Shown in pieces: positions 25,638 to 33,527 of a stretch of DNA of 64,000 nucleotides; positions within the stretch are counted from its first letter, which is position 1; each line of letters begins with the position of its first letter. Source of the stretch: Couchioplanes azureus. GTDB lineage: Bacteria; Actinomycetota; Actinomycetes; Mycobacteriales; Micromonosporaceae. The notes beneath the pieces are model-generated. The model had not been told where the DNA came from. It ran no database searches and was given only the letters and a program-made list of their open reading frames with translations. The stretch lies in NCBI RefSeq assembly GCF_014648355.1, contig NZ_BMQY01000001.1:1194233-1258232 (forward strand). Direction: 5' to 3'. A program made the translations under genes and the position numbers.

Positions 25638-27878
25638 ATGAACAGGCGACCGGTCACAGTACGGCTGGCACGGTGGAGCGCCGAGCATCCCTGGCGCGCG
25701 GTGGCGCTGTGGGTGGTGTTCGTCGCGGTGTGCTTCTTCGGGGGCAACGCCGCCGGATTGCAGGAAGCCACGGCGAAGGACATGGCCGTGGGCGAGTCCG
25801 GGCGGGCCGGCGTCATCGTCGAGGAGGGCCGGTTCGCCGACGAGCCCGCCGTCGACAATGTCCTGATCACCGCCCGTTCCGGCGCGCTCGACCAGCGGGC
25901 CGCCGGCGACGCGGCCAAGGCCGCCGCGGAACGGTTGCGCACGGTGCCCGGGGTGGCGAGCGTGGGCGAGGCGATCCCCGCCCGTGACGGCTCCGCGCTG
26001 CTGGTGCCGATCACCATGGGCGGTGATCCCGAAACCGCGGCCGACCGGGTGGAGCCGCTGCGCGCGGCCACCGCGAAGGTCCAGGAGCAGTTCCCGGGCC
26101 TGCGGGTCGAGGAGGTCGGCGGGCCGTCGATCAGCAAGGCGCTCGACGACACGCTCGGCAAGGACTTCAAGCGGGCCGAGCTGCTCAGCCTGCCGGTGAC
26201 CCTGGCCATCCTGATCATCGCGTTCGGCGCGCTCATCGCCGCCGGCATCCCGGTGCTGCTGGCCCTCTCCTCGGTGGCCGCCGCGATCGGCCTGTCGACG
26301 CTGGCATCGCACCTGGTGCCGGCCAACGACTCCACCTCCAGCGTCATCCTGCTGATCGGCATGGCGGTCGGCGTCGACTACTCGCTCTTCTACGTACGCC
26401 GGGAGCGGGAGGAACGCGCCAAGGGCCGGGGCCACGTGGACGCCGTGGAGATCGCCGCCGAGACCTCCGGGCATGCGGTCGTGGTCTCCGGTACGGCGGT
26501 CGTCATCGCCATGGCCGGGCTGTTCCTGGCCCAGGACGCGATCTTCTCCTCGCTGGCCGTGGGCTCCATCCTGGTCGTCGCCGTCGCGGTGATCGGCTCG
26601 CTGACCGTGCTCCCCGCCCTGCTGGCCAAGCTGGGCCGCTGGGTGGACCGGCCGCGGGTGCCGCTGCTGTGGCGCCTCGCCGCCCGGCGTACCTCGGCGG
26701 ACGGCCAGGTGAAGCCCAGCCGGTTCTGGTCGCTCGTGCTGCGCCCCGCCCTGCGCTTCCCGCTGCCGACCCTGGTGGTCAGCGTCGGCGTGCTGCTCGC
26801 CCTGGCCGCGCCCGCGGTGGGGATGCAGCTCAAGTTCCCGGGCACCGAGGACCTCCCGCGGACGACGCCCGCCATGCAGGCCTACGACCGGCTGACGGCG
26901 GCGTACCCGAGCAACGGCACCAACCACATCGTGGCCGTGCAGGCGCCCGCCGAGCAGGCGGCCGCGGTGAAGGAGGCCCTGACCCGGCTGGCCACGAGCA
27001 CCTCGGGCGACCGGCTGTTCGCCGCGCCGGAGCAGGACGGCCCGGACATCGAGGTCTCCCCGGACCGGCGCGTGACGGTGCTGTCGCTGGCCACGCCCTT
27101 CAGCTCGCGCAGCGACGAGGCGGTCGACTCGCTGCACCGGCTTCGCGACGACCTGGCTCCGGCCGCGCTGGGGACGCTCGGTGCGGACGCGGAGTACGCG
27201 GTCGGCGGCGCCGTCGCGGAGAGCGAGGACTACGCCGCCCACGTGTGGCGCAAGCTGCCCATCGTCGTGGGTTTCGTCCTGCTGCTCACCTTCCTCGTGA
27301 TGGCGTGGACGTTCCGCTCGGTGGTGGTGGCCCTCACCTCGATCGTGCTGAACCTGCTCTCGGCCGGCGCGGCGTACGGCCTGCTGGTCCTGGTCTTCCA
27401 GAACACCTGGGCCGAGGGCGTCCTGGGCTTCACCTCGATGGGCGCCATCGTGACCTGGCTGCCGCTGTTCCTGTTCGTGGTGCTGTTCGGGCTGTCCATG
27501 GACTACCACGTCTTCGTGGTGAGCCGGATCCGCGAGGCGGTCCTGCGCGGCGTGCCGAACCGGGAGGCGGTCGCGGAGGGCATCACCGGCTCGGCGGGGG
27601 TGGTCACCAGCGCCGCCATCGTGATGGTCGCGGTCTTCTCGATCTTCGCCACGCTGTCCACGATCGACATGAAGCAGCTCGGCGTGGGTCTGGCCGCGGC
27701 GATCCTGCTGGACGCGACGCTCATCCGGGCGGTCGTGCTGCCGTCGCTGATGACGCTGCTCGGCCCGGCGAACTGGTGGGCGCCCCGCCTGCTGCGGGGA
27801 CGCGGCCGGCATGTGGCGCAGGGAACGCCGGTGGCCCGCACGGACGACCCGGAGCCGGAGCTGATCGGCGCCAAGTGA
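25638..27878 (+). CDS. MMPL-family RND transporter
   Basis: 746 residues from the ATG at 25638, with GGGGGGA 7 bases upstream. Two repeats of the RND/MMPL fold each contain a hydrophobic bundle. The conserved transmembrane Asp-Tyr pairs are visible as MAVGVDYSLFYVRRERE and LFGLSMDYHVFVVSRIREAV; these carry the proton. Large extracellular loops lie at about 45-190 and 400-540. MMPL proteins export lipids or hydrophobic metabolites; the substrate is unknown. No regulator is adjacent, and the strong terminator at 27889 isolates it. Confidence 0.93.
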   Translation: MNRRPVTVRLARWSAEHPWRAVALWVVFVAVCFFGGNAAGLQEATAKDMAVGESGRAGVIVEEGRFADEPAVDNVLITARSGALDQRAAGDAAKAAAERLRTVPGVASVGEAIPARDGSALLVPITMGGDPETAADRVEPLRAATAKVQEQFPGLRVEEVGGPSISKALDDTLGKDFKRAELLSLPVTLAILIIAFGALIAAGIPVLLALSSVAAAIGLSTLASHLVPANDSTSSVILLIGMAVGVDYSLFYVRREREERAKGRGHVDAVEIAAETSGHAVVVSGTAVVIAMAGLFLAQDAIFSSLAVGSILVVAVAVIGSLTVLPALLAKLGRWVDRPRVPLLWRLAARRTSADGQVKPSRFWSLVLRPALRFPLPTLVVSVGVLLALAAPAVGMQLKFPGTEDLPRTTPAMQAYDRLTAAYPSNGTNHIVAVQAPAEQAAAVKEALTRLATSTSGDRLFAAPEQDGPDIEVSPDRRVTVLSLATPFSSRSDEAVDSLHRLRDDLAPAALGTLGADAEYAVGGAVAESEDYAAHVWRKLPIVVGFVLLLTFLVMAWTFRSVVVALTSIVLNLLSAGAAYGLLVLVFQNTWAEGVLGFTSMGAIVTWLPLFLFVVLFGLSMDYHVFVVSRIREAVLRGVPNREAVAEGITGSAGVVTSAAIVMVAVFSIFATLSTIDMKQLGVGLAAAILLDATLIRAVVLPSLMTLLGPANWWAPRLLRGRGRHVAQGTPVARTDDPEPELIGAK

Positions 27879-27888
27879 AACGGTAGCG

Positions 27889-27921
27889 AAACGGCCGGGT
27901 CCCCGCGGGGCCCGGCCGTTT
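27889..27921. terminator. Bidirectional intrinsic terminator
   Basis: AAACGGCCGGG (27889-27899) pairs with CCCGGCCGTTT (27911-27921). The loop is itself the palindrome CCCCGCGGGG. The A/T ends suit both strands. Confidence 0.8.
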
Positions 27922-27972
27922 CACATAACGTCACCCTGTCGTGACGCAACAACAGCGGTTAGCGTCGACGGC

Positions 27973-28476
27973 ATGGCACTGGACGATTCGTGGAAGCTGC
28001 TGCAGCAGGTCAACGAGATCGTTCGGTACGCCGACGCGAAGGCCGGGCTGGTGCTCACCCTCAACAGTGTCCTGATCGGCCTCGTCGCCGTCCGGGTCCA
28101 GAGCGACGGATTCTTCGCAGATCATCCGGTGCCCGCCGCCGCGCTGCTGCTGGCCGCCGCCTTCCTGGTGCTGAGCATCGCCTTCGACATCGCCGCGATC
28201 ATGCCGAGGCTCTCCACCCCCGGCGAGTCGCCGTCGCTGCTGCACTTCCACCACATCGGCGGGCGGTACGGCGGCGAGCGGGCGGAATACGTCGAGGACT
28301 TCGAGAAGCTGGTCGGGGACCCGCCCCGGCTGCAGCGGGAGATCGGCGCCCAGGTGTGGGCCAACAGCATGGTCGCCCGCCGCAAGCACATCTGCGTCCG
28401 ATGGAGCCTGAAACTGCTCGGCGGCGCCCTCGCCGCGACGGTCCTGGCCGCCGTCGTGGCCGCATTCGGCGGATGA
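27973..28476 (+). CDS. Pycsar-type membrane effector, PycTM/DUF5706 (orphan)
   Basis: 167 residues with the family layout: LLQQVNEIVRYADAKAGLVL leading into TM1, a second helix (about 57-77, ALLLAAAFLVLSIAFDIAAI), PRL, a soluble segment (YVEDFEKLVGDPPRLQREI), ANSMVARRKHICVRWSLKLL and a last helix. In Pycsar systems such proteins are gated by cCMP or cUMP and damage the membrane to abort phage infection. No pyrimidine cyclase gene is adjacent, so the partner is missing or distant, or this copy has another role. The ATG at 27973 begins MALDDSW. Confidence 0.8.
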   Translation: MALDDSWKLLQQVNEIVRYADAKAGLVLTLNSVLIGLVAVRVQSDGFFADHPVPAAALLLAAAFLVLSIAFDIAAIMPRLSTPGESPSLLHFHHIGGRYGGERAEYVEDFEKLVGDPPRLQREIGAQVWANSMVARRKHICVRWSLKLLGGALAATVLAAVVAAFGG

Positions 28477-28814
28477 GCGGCACTGCCCGCCAGAGATAGG
28501 GCTCTATCCTCGGTCTCTCCCCGGGCTGACCGCGGCCCCGCCGTAGTCGCCCGGGGTTCGGCTCCCGCGTGCGGGCCGGTCACCCCCGTCATCCATTGAC
28601 CGCCCCACACGCCGGGCGCCCCTCCTCCTATGCCGACCAGGCTAAGATCGCTGCCGATTGTTCGGTCCGGCACGGCGGCCGAACAAACAAAACAGAACAA
28701 CCCTGCCCGGGGTACGAGGCCGGCGAACCGGACATCGCCGGCGCGGGCCGGGTCTCGCCGGCAGTCCGGGCGACGGCGTCCCTGAGGCGGGGCGCGACCA
28801 GGGGAGAGACCGCA
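28477..28814. promoter_or_regulatory. Intergenic region with a two-turn dyad upstream of the STAND gene
   Basis: This 338-bp spacer holds no gene. TTGTTCGG (28658-28665) and CCGAACAA (28679-28686) form an inverted repeat whose half-site centres are 21 bp apart, two helical turns, as for a dimeric repressor. A small hairpin GATAGGGCTCTATC lies at 28495-28508. The downstream product carries its own HTH and may bind the dyad (inference). Confidence 0.5.
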
Positions 28815-31800
28815 GTGCCACGGCCTGAGCGAGCGTTGGATCCCACCGGTGGCCCCATCGAACAATTCGCGGCGGGCCTGCGGGAGCTGCGGGAGAACGC
28901 CGGCCGGCCCAGCTACCGGGACCTGGCTCGGCGGGCACACTTCTCGGTCACCACGCTGTCCGTGGCGGCCGCCGGTCGCCAGCTACCCAGCCTCGCGGTG
29001 ACACTGGCCTACGTCGAGGCGTGCGGCGGTGACCGGGCGGCGTGGGAGCAACGGTGGAAAGAGACCGCCGCCGCACTCGCCGACGACGCCGACGCCGACG
29101 CGACCGCTGCCGCCGAGCCGCCGTACCGGGGCCTCGCCTCCTACGAACCCGACGACGCCGAATGGTTCTTCGGCCGCGAGCGCCTGGTGCGCGAACTGCT
29201 CGACAGCCTGGCGTCGCGCCGGGTGGTGGCGGTCTTCGGCGCCTCGGGCAGCGGCAAGTCGTCGGTGCTGCGCGCCGGGGTGCTGTCCGAGGTGGCCCGG
29301 GGCGCCCTGGGCTCCGGCTGGCCGACGGCGCTCATGACACCGGGGGACGACCCGCTCGCCGAGCTGACCCGCACGTTGACCCGGACCCTGCCGAAGCTGG
29401 CGCCGGACCCGGCCACCTGGGACACGGCCATCGGTACGGCGCTGGCCGGCGAGCCGGACGGCGTCGAGCTGCTGCTGGTGGTGGACCAGTTCGAGGAAGT
29501 GTTCACCCTGTGCGCCGACGATGCCCGGCGCCGGGCGTTCTTCGCCGCGATGCTGGGCGCCGCGCACACGCCGGGCAGCCGCGTCCGGGTGATATTGGGG
29601 ATACGGGCGGATTTCTACGCTCGGTGTGCCCAGTACCCGGAACTCGTCACCGCGTTCCGCGACGCGCAGGCGATGGTCGGGCCGATGAACGCGGCGGAGC
29701 TGCGGGATGCGCTGGTCCGCCCGGCCGAGCGGGCCGGCCTGCGGGTCGAGGGCACGCTGGTGTCCACCGTGGTGGCCCAGCTGGCGAACCGCCCGGGCGC
29801 CCTGCCGCTGGCCTCGCACGCCATGGTCCAGGCGTGGCAGCGGCGGCGCGGCACGACGATGACGCTGGCCGGATACGAGGCAGCCGGCGGGGTGGACGGT
29901 GCCATCGCGCAGAGCGCCGAGGCGGTCTACACCGCGCTCGGACCGCAACGGCAGCGCACCACCCGACGGGTCCTGCTGCGGCTGGTGGACAGCGGAGACG
30001 ACGCCCCGGTCACCCGGCGCCGGGTGGCACGCGCGGAGTTCGGCGACGATCCGGACATCGCGACGGTGATCGACCGCCTGGCCACCGCGCGGCTGCTCAC
30101 CGTCACCCGGGACACCGTCGAGATCACCCACGAGGCGCTGGTGCAGGCCTGGCCGCGGCTCCGCGGCTGGATCGACGACGATCACGAGGGCCTGCGGCTG
30201 CACCGGCTGCTGACCCACGCCGCCGCGGACTGGGAGTCGCTCGGCCGCGAGGACAGCGCCCTGTACCGGGGAACCCGCCTCGCCCGCGCCAGCGAATGGC
30301 GGGCCGAGAACCCCGACGCGGTCACGGCCCGTGAGGCGGACTTCCTGGACCGCAGCCTCGCGGTGCAGAGCCGGGCCCAGGCGACGAGCCGCCGCCGGCG
30401 GCGCGCGTTGCTGGCCGGCCTCGTCTCGGTTGTCGTCCTGGTCAGCGCCCTGGCGGTCGCCGCCTGGGCCCAGGCGGCGCGGGCCCAGCGCCAACACGAT
30501 CTGGCCCTGTCCCGTCAGCTCGCCGCGCAGAGCCAGAGCCTCAACGCCACCCGGCCCGCCACCGCCCGGCGGCTCGCCACCGCGGCCTGGCTGACGGAGC
30601 CCACCGAGGAGGCACGCGACGCCCTGACGTTCATGCTGGCGCAGCAGCGCGAGGCCCTCGTCGGCCACACCGACGACGTGGGGGCCGTGGCGTTCAGCCC
30701 CGACGGCACCTTGCTCGCCACCGGCGGCCACGACCGGACGGTCCGGCTGTGGGATCCCGCCACCGACCAGCCGGTCGGAGACCCGTTCACCGGCCACACC
30801 GCGGCCGTGACGGGCGTGGCGTTCAGCCCGGACGGCTCGTCGCTCGCCACGGCGAGCTCCGACGCCACGGTCCGGCTGTGGAATCCGCGTACCGGCGAAC
30901 AGACCGGAAATCCCCTCACCGGCCACACCGAAGCGGTGACGGGCCTGGCCTTCAGCCCGGACGGCACACTGCTGGCCACGTCGAGTGACGACGACACGGG
31001 CCGGCTGTGGAACGCCCGTACCGGCAAACCCGTCGGGAAACCGCTCACCGGTCACATCGACGACGTGTGGGGCGTGGCGTTCAGCCCCGACGGCTCACTG
31101 CTCGCCACCACCAGCTCCGACGCCACCGTCCGGCTGTGGAATCCCCGTACCGGCGAAGCCGTGGGGAAACCGCTCACCGGCCACACCGACGACGTGCTGG
31201 GTGTGGCGTTCAGCCCGGACGGCAAGCTGCTCGCCACGGTCAGCTCGCACTCCGTGGTCCGGTTGTGGGACCCCCGCACCGGCGAACCCGTGGGAGACCC
31301 GCTCACCGGCCACACCGGGCCGGTCACCAGCGCGGCCTTCAGCCCCGACGGCACGCTGCTCGCCACCGGCAGCTCCGACGCCACGGCCCGGCTCTGGAAC
31401 CCCCGCACCGGCGAACTCGTCGGAAAGCCACTCACCGGCCACACCGAGGACGTGGCACACGTGGCGTTCAGCCCGGACGGCAAGCTGCTCGCCACCGCGA
31501 GCGAAGACGACACGGCCCGGCTGTGGGATCCCCGCACCGGCCGATCCGTCGGCGGCCCGATCACCGGCCACGCCGGCCCCGTGACGGACGTGGCGTTCCG
31601 CCCCGACGGCGGGCTGTTCGCCACCACCAGCACGGACGACACGGCCCGGCTCTGGAACGCCCGCACCCGCGAACCCGCCGGCCGCCCGTTCGCCGGCCAC
31701 ACCGACGCCGTCCTGGGCGTGGCGTTCAGCCCCGACGGCACGCTGCTCGCCACCGCCGCCGTCGACGACACGGCCCGGCTGTGGAACGCCCGTACCGGCG

Positions 31801-32543
31801 AACCCGTCGGCGACCCGCTCGACCTGCACGCCGCCGACGTGCTGAGCGTGGCGTTCAGCCCCGACGGCACGCTGCTCGCCACCACCAGCGCCGACGGCAC
31901 GGCCCGACTCTGGAACGCCGCCACCGGCAGACCCGCCGGCGGCCCCCTCACCGGCCACACCGACGAGGTGTACGGCGTGGCGTTCAGCCCGGACGGCAGA
32001 CTGCTCGCCACCACCAGCGCCGACCGCACCATCCGGCTGTGGAACCCCACCACCGGTCAACCGGTCGGAAGCCCCCTCACCGGCCACAACGCCCTGGTGA
32101 TGGACGTGGCGTTCAGCCCCGACGGCAAGCTCTTCGCCACCACCGGTTACGACCGGACCGTCCGGCTGTGGAACCCCGCCACCGGCGAACCGGTCGGAGA
32201 GCCCCTGACCGGCCACACCGAGGACGTGTGGAGCGTCGCGTTCAGCCCGGACGGCAGACTGCTCGCCACCACCAGTGCCGACCGCACCATCCGGCTGTGG
32301 AACCCCACCACCGGCGAACCGGTCGGAGGCCCCCTCATCGGTCACACCGAAGTGGTGACGGACGTCGCGTTCAGCCCGGACGGCACCCGGCTCGTCAGCA
32401 GCAGCACCGACGGAACGATCCGGCTGTGGGACGTGGCGACGTACGAGAACCCGCTGCGGGCGCTCTGCACCCGCTTCGGCCTGCCGACGAACGAGGAATG
32501 GTCCACGTACGCACCCCAGGAGCGGCGCCCGCGCTCCTGCTGA
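28815..32543 (+). CDS. XRE-HTH / nSTAND ATPase / 14-WD40 signalling protein
   Basis: 1242 residues from the GTG at 28815 (GGGGAGA about 8 bases upstream). An N-terminal XRE-like helix-turn-helix (FAAGLRELRENAGRPSYRDL, then VTTLSVAAAGRQLPSL) is followed by the novel-STAND P-loop module: PYRGLASYEPDDAEWFFGRE, Walker A VFGASGSGKSS, Walker B LLLVVDQFEEVF. Winged-helix and linker segments and one transmembrane-like helix follow (about 533-555, RRALLAGLVSVVVLVSALAV). Fourteen WD40 repeats of 43 residues then make two seven-bladed propellers. STAND proteins are ligand-triggered switches, and several are antiphage sensors. The trigger and output here are unknown. Confidence 0.92.
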   Translation: MPRPERALDPTGGPIEQFAAGLRELRENAGRPSYRDLARRAHFSVTTLSVAAAGRQLPSLAVTLAYVEACGGDRAAWEQRWKETAAALADDADADATAAAEPPYRGLASYEPDDAEWFFGRERLVRELLDSLASRRVVAVFGASGSGKSSVLRAGVLSEVARGALGSGWPTALMTPGDDPLAELTRTLTRTLPKLAPDPATWDTAIGTALAGEPDGVELLLVVDQFEEVFTLCADDARRRAFFAAMLGAAHTPGSRVRVILGIRADFYARCAQYPELVTAFRDAQAMVGPMNAAELRDALVRPAERAGLRVEGTLVSTVVAQLANRPGALPLASHAMVQAWQRRRGTTMTLAGYEAAGGVDGAIAQSAEAVYTALGPQRQRTTRRVLLRLVDSGDDAPVTRRRVARAEFGDDPDIATVIDRLATARLLTVTRDTVEITHEALVQAWPRLRGWIDDDHEGLRLHRLLTHAAADWESLGREDSALYRGTRLARASEWRAENPDAVTAREADFLDRSLAVQSRAQATSRRRRRALLAGLVSVVVLVSALAVAAWAQAARAQRQHDLALSRQLAAQSQSLNATRPATARRLATAAWLTEPTEEARDALTFMLAQQREALVGHTDDVGAVAFSPDGTLLATGGHDRTVRLWDPATDQPVGDPFTGHTAAVTGVAFSPDGSSLATASSDATVRLWNPRTGEQTGNPLTGHTEAVTGLAFSPDGTLLATSSDDDTGRLWNARTGKPVGKPLTGHIDDVWGVAFSPDGSLLATTSSDATVRLWNPRTGEAVGKPLTGHTDDVLGVAFSPDGKLLATVSSHSVVRLWDPRTGEPVGDPLTGHTGPVTSAAFSPDGTLLATGSSDATARLWNPRTGELVGKPLTGHTEDVAHVAFSPDGKLLATASEDDTARLWDPRTGRSVGGPITGHAGPVTDVAFRPDGGLFATTSTDDTARLWNARTREPAGRPFAGHTDAVLGVAFSPDGTLLATAAVDDTARLWNARTGEPVGDPLDLHAADVLSVAFSPDGTLLATTSADGTARLWNAATGRPAGGPLTGHTDEVYGVAFSPDGRLLATTSADRTIRLWNPTTGQPVGSPLTGHNALVMDVAFSPDGKLFATTGYDRTVRLWNPATGEPVGEPLTGHTEDVWSVAFSPDGRLLATTSADRTIRLWNPTTGEPVGGPLIGHTEVVTDVAFSPDGTRLVSSSTDGTIRLWDVATYENPLRALCTRFGLPTNEEWSTYAPQERRPRSC
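30663..32468 (+). repeat. Fourteen 129-bp WD40-coding repeats
   Basis: Direct repeats, each encoding GHT(x)6VAFSPDG(x)LLAT(x)6D(x)T(x)RLWNP(x)TGEPVG. They are strongly alike at the DNA level (GCGTTCAGCCC, CTGCTCGCCACC and CGGCTGTGGAA recur), so expansion or gene conversion looks recent. Confidence 0.9.
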
Positions 32544-32612
32544 CAACCGGCCCGAAAGACCACCGAAAGTCCGCCGCCGATCATCTCCGTACATCCACCA
32601 AGGAGGAAGATC

Positions 32613-32801
32613 ATGCAACGACGGACCACCGCCCTGACCCGCGCCCTGCTCGTCCCGGCCGCCATCGTCCTCGGCGCCCTGGCCGTGACCGCGACAACCC
32701 ACACCGGCCAGGAATCCACGGCAGCAGACCGCACCACCGTGGCACTGATGCCGATGATCGGATCCGGAACCCACCCGGTCGCGGAGACGGTCGAGGCCTG
32801 A
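32613..32801 (+). CDS. Small secreted peptide
   Basis: 62 residues from the ATG at 32613. AAGGAGGAAGATC just upstream is one of the best ribosome sites in the window. The N-terminus is a clear signal (MQRRTTALTRALLVP, then hydrophobic to about residue 28). The mature part is about 33 residues without cysteines (ESTAADRTTVALMPMIGSGT, then a short tail). No homologue is recognised. It is 69 bp downstream of the STAND gene and may be co-transcribed. A peptide signal or a short extracellular factor are both possible. Confidence 0.7.
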   Translation: MQRRTTALTRALLVPAAIVLGALAVTATTHTGQESTAADRTTVALMPMIGSGTHPVAETVEA

Positions 32802-32814
32802 ACTCCGGGGCGAG

Positions 32815-32845
32815 AACGGCCTCTCACCACAGGTGGGAGGCCGTT
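32815..32845 (+). terminator. 14-bp hairpin terminator
   Basis: Arms 32815-32828 and 32832-32845 pair with one G-T wobble around a 3-nt loop, ending CCGTTCC. It closely resembles the hairpin at 53737-53769. Confidence 0.75.
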
Positions 32846-33022
32846 CCGATCCGTAGTCGGCGTCAGCACTGCCGTCTTGGTGCCCACCGACCACCTCTCC
32901 GTCAAAGTGCCGGGCGATCCGGTGTCCTCCGGTCCGCCGACGGGACGCACCGCTGGTCGACACCGGCCCGATCCGGTTACGGTCGCCGTGCGGTTGTCGG
33001 TCTTGTGACGGGGGGTCGATGC

Positions 33023-33208
33023 GTGTTGGGCCGAGATATGAAGGCGGCGCAGGAGTCGGTGCGCTCGTGGACGGGGCAGGTGCCGGTGCGGGCCCAGACG
33101 ACCGCCAAGCTCTCCGATCGGGCCGCCGGGATCACTCCGTCGGTAACCGGCGCCGGCGGGGCGATGCGGGTGACGGTCACCGCTTCCGGGGGCTGCCGTG
33201 GCTGGTGA
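33023..33208 (+). pseudogene. Truncated YbaB/EbfC-like protein heading the type VII cluster
   Basis: 61 residues from the GTG at 33023, with GGGGGG 7 bases upstream. LGRDMKAAQESVRSWTGQVP, then TTAKLSDRAAGITPSVTGAG and MRVTVTASGG match the first half of actinobacterial YbaB/EbfC-type proteins that often open EspC/WXG operons. The frame then stops after GCRGW, so the second half of the fold is missing. It overlaps the next gene by 11 bp. It is either a decayed gene or a genuinely shortened leader protein. Confidence 0.55.
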
Positions 33209-33527
33209 CGAGACCCGGATGCCGGTCGCCGCGGTGCGGCGGCACGCCGGCGCGGTCGACGAGGCGGCGGACGGGATGGAAACCGGCCGCGGCGCGGCGG
33301 CGTACGTGCAGCTGGGCGCGGAAGCGTACGGGCAGATCTGCGCCTTCCTGCCCGGGTTGATCGATCCGGTGGCGGACCGGGCGGTGACGGCGCTGGGCGA
33401 GTCGGCGTCGGCGCTGCGGGAGGCCGCGGCAGGCCTGCGCTCGGTGGCGGCCGCCGCGGAGTCCACCGATGCGGCAAACGCGCGGCGGGTCGCCGACGCC
33501 GGGGGCCGGCTGGAGCTACCGCTGTGA
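33198..33527 (+). CDS. EspC-like type VII secretion target
   Basis: 109 residues, all-helical and Ala-rich. It matches the EspC-like (ESX-1 secretion-associated) family: MPVAAVRRHAGAVDEAADGM, a turn around AYGQICAFLPGLIDPVADRA, then a second helix LREAAAGLRSVAAAAESTD. The family forms helical hairpins co-secreted with WXG100 proteins. The start is the GTG at 33198 (an ATG at 33219 is possible). It overlaps the toxin gene by 4 bases (GTGA), a typical chaperone/co-substrate arrangement. No ESX apparatus genes are in the window. Confidence 0.82.
   Translation: MAGDETRMPVAAVRRHAGAVDEAADGMETGRGAAAYVQLGAEAYGQICAFLPGLIDPVADRAVTALGESASALREAAAGLRSVAAAAESTDAANARRVADAGGRLELPL

Noticed and set aside
25530..27812. 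Long minus-strand frame antisense to the MMPL transporter
   Set aside because: No domain, composition dominated by Arg, His, Gln and Gly, and the plus strand encodes a complete RND protein.
30663..32468. Regular 129-bp repeats as a possible non-coding array
   Set aside because: Each unit encodes one WD40 blade in an uninterrupted frame.
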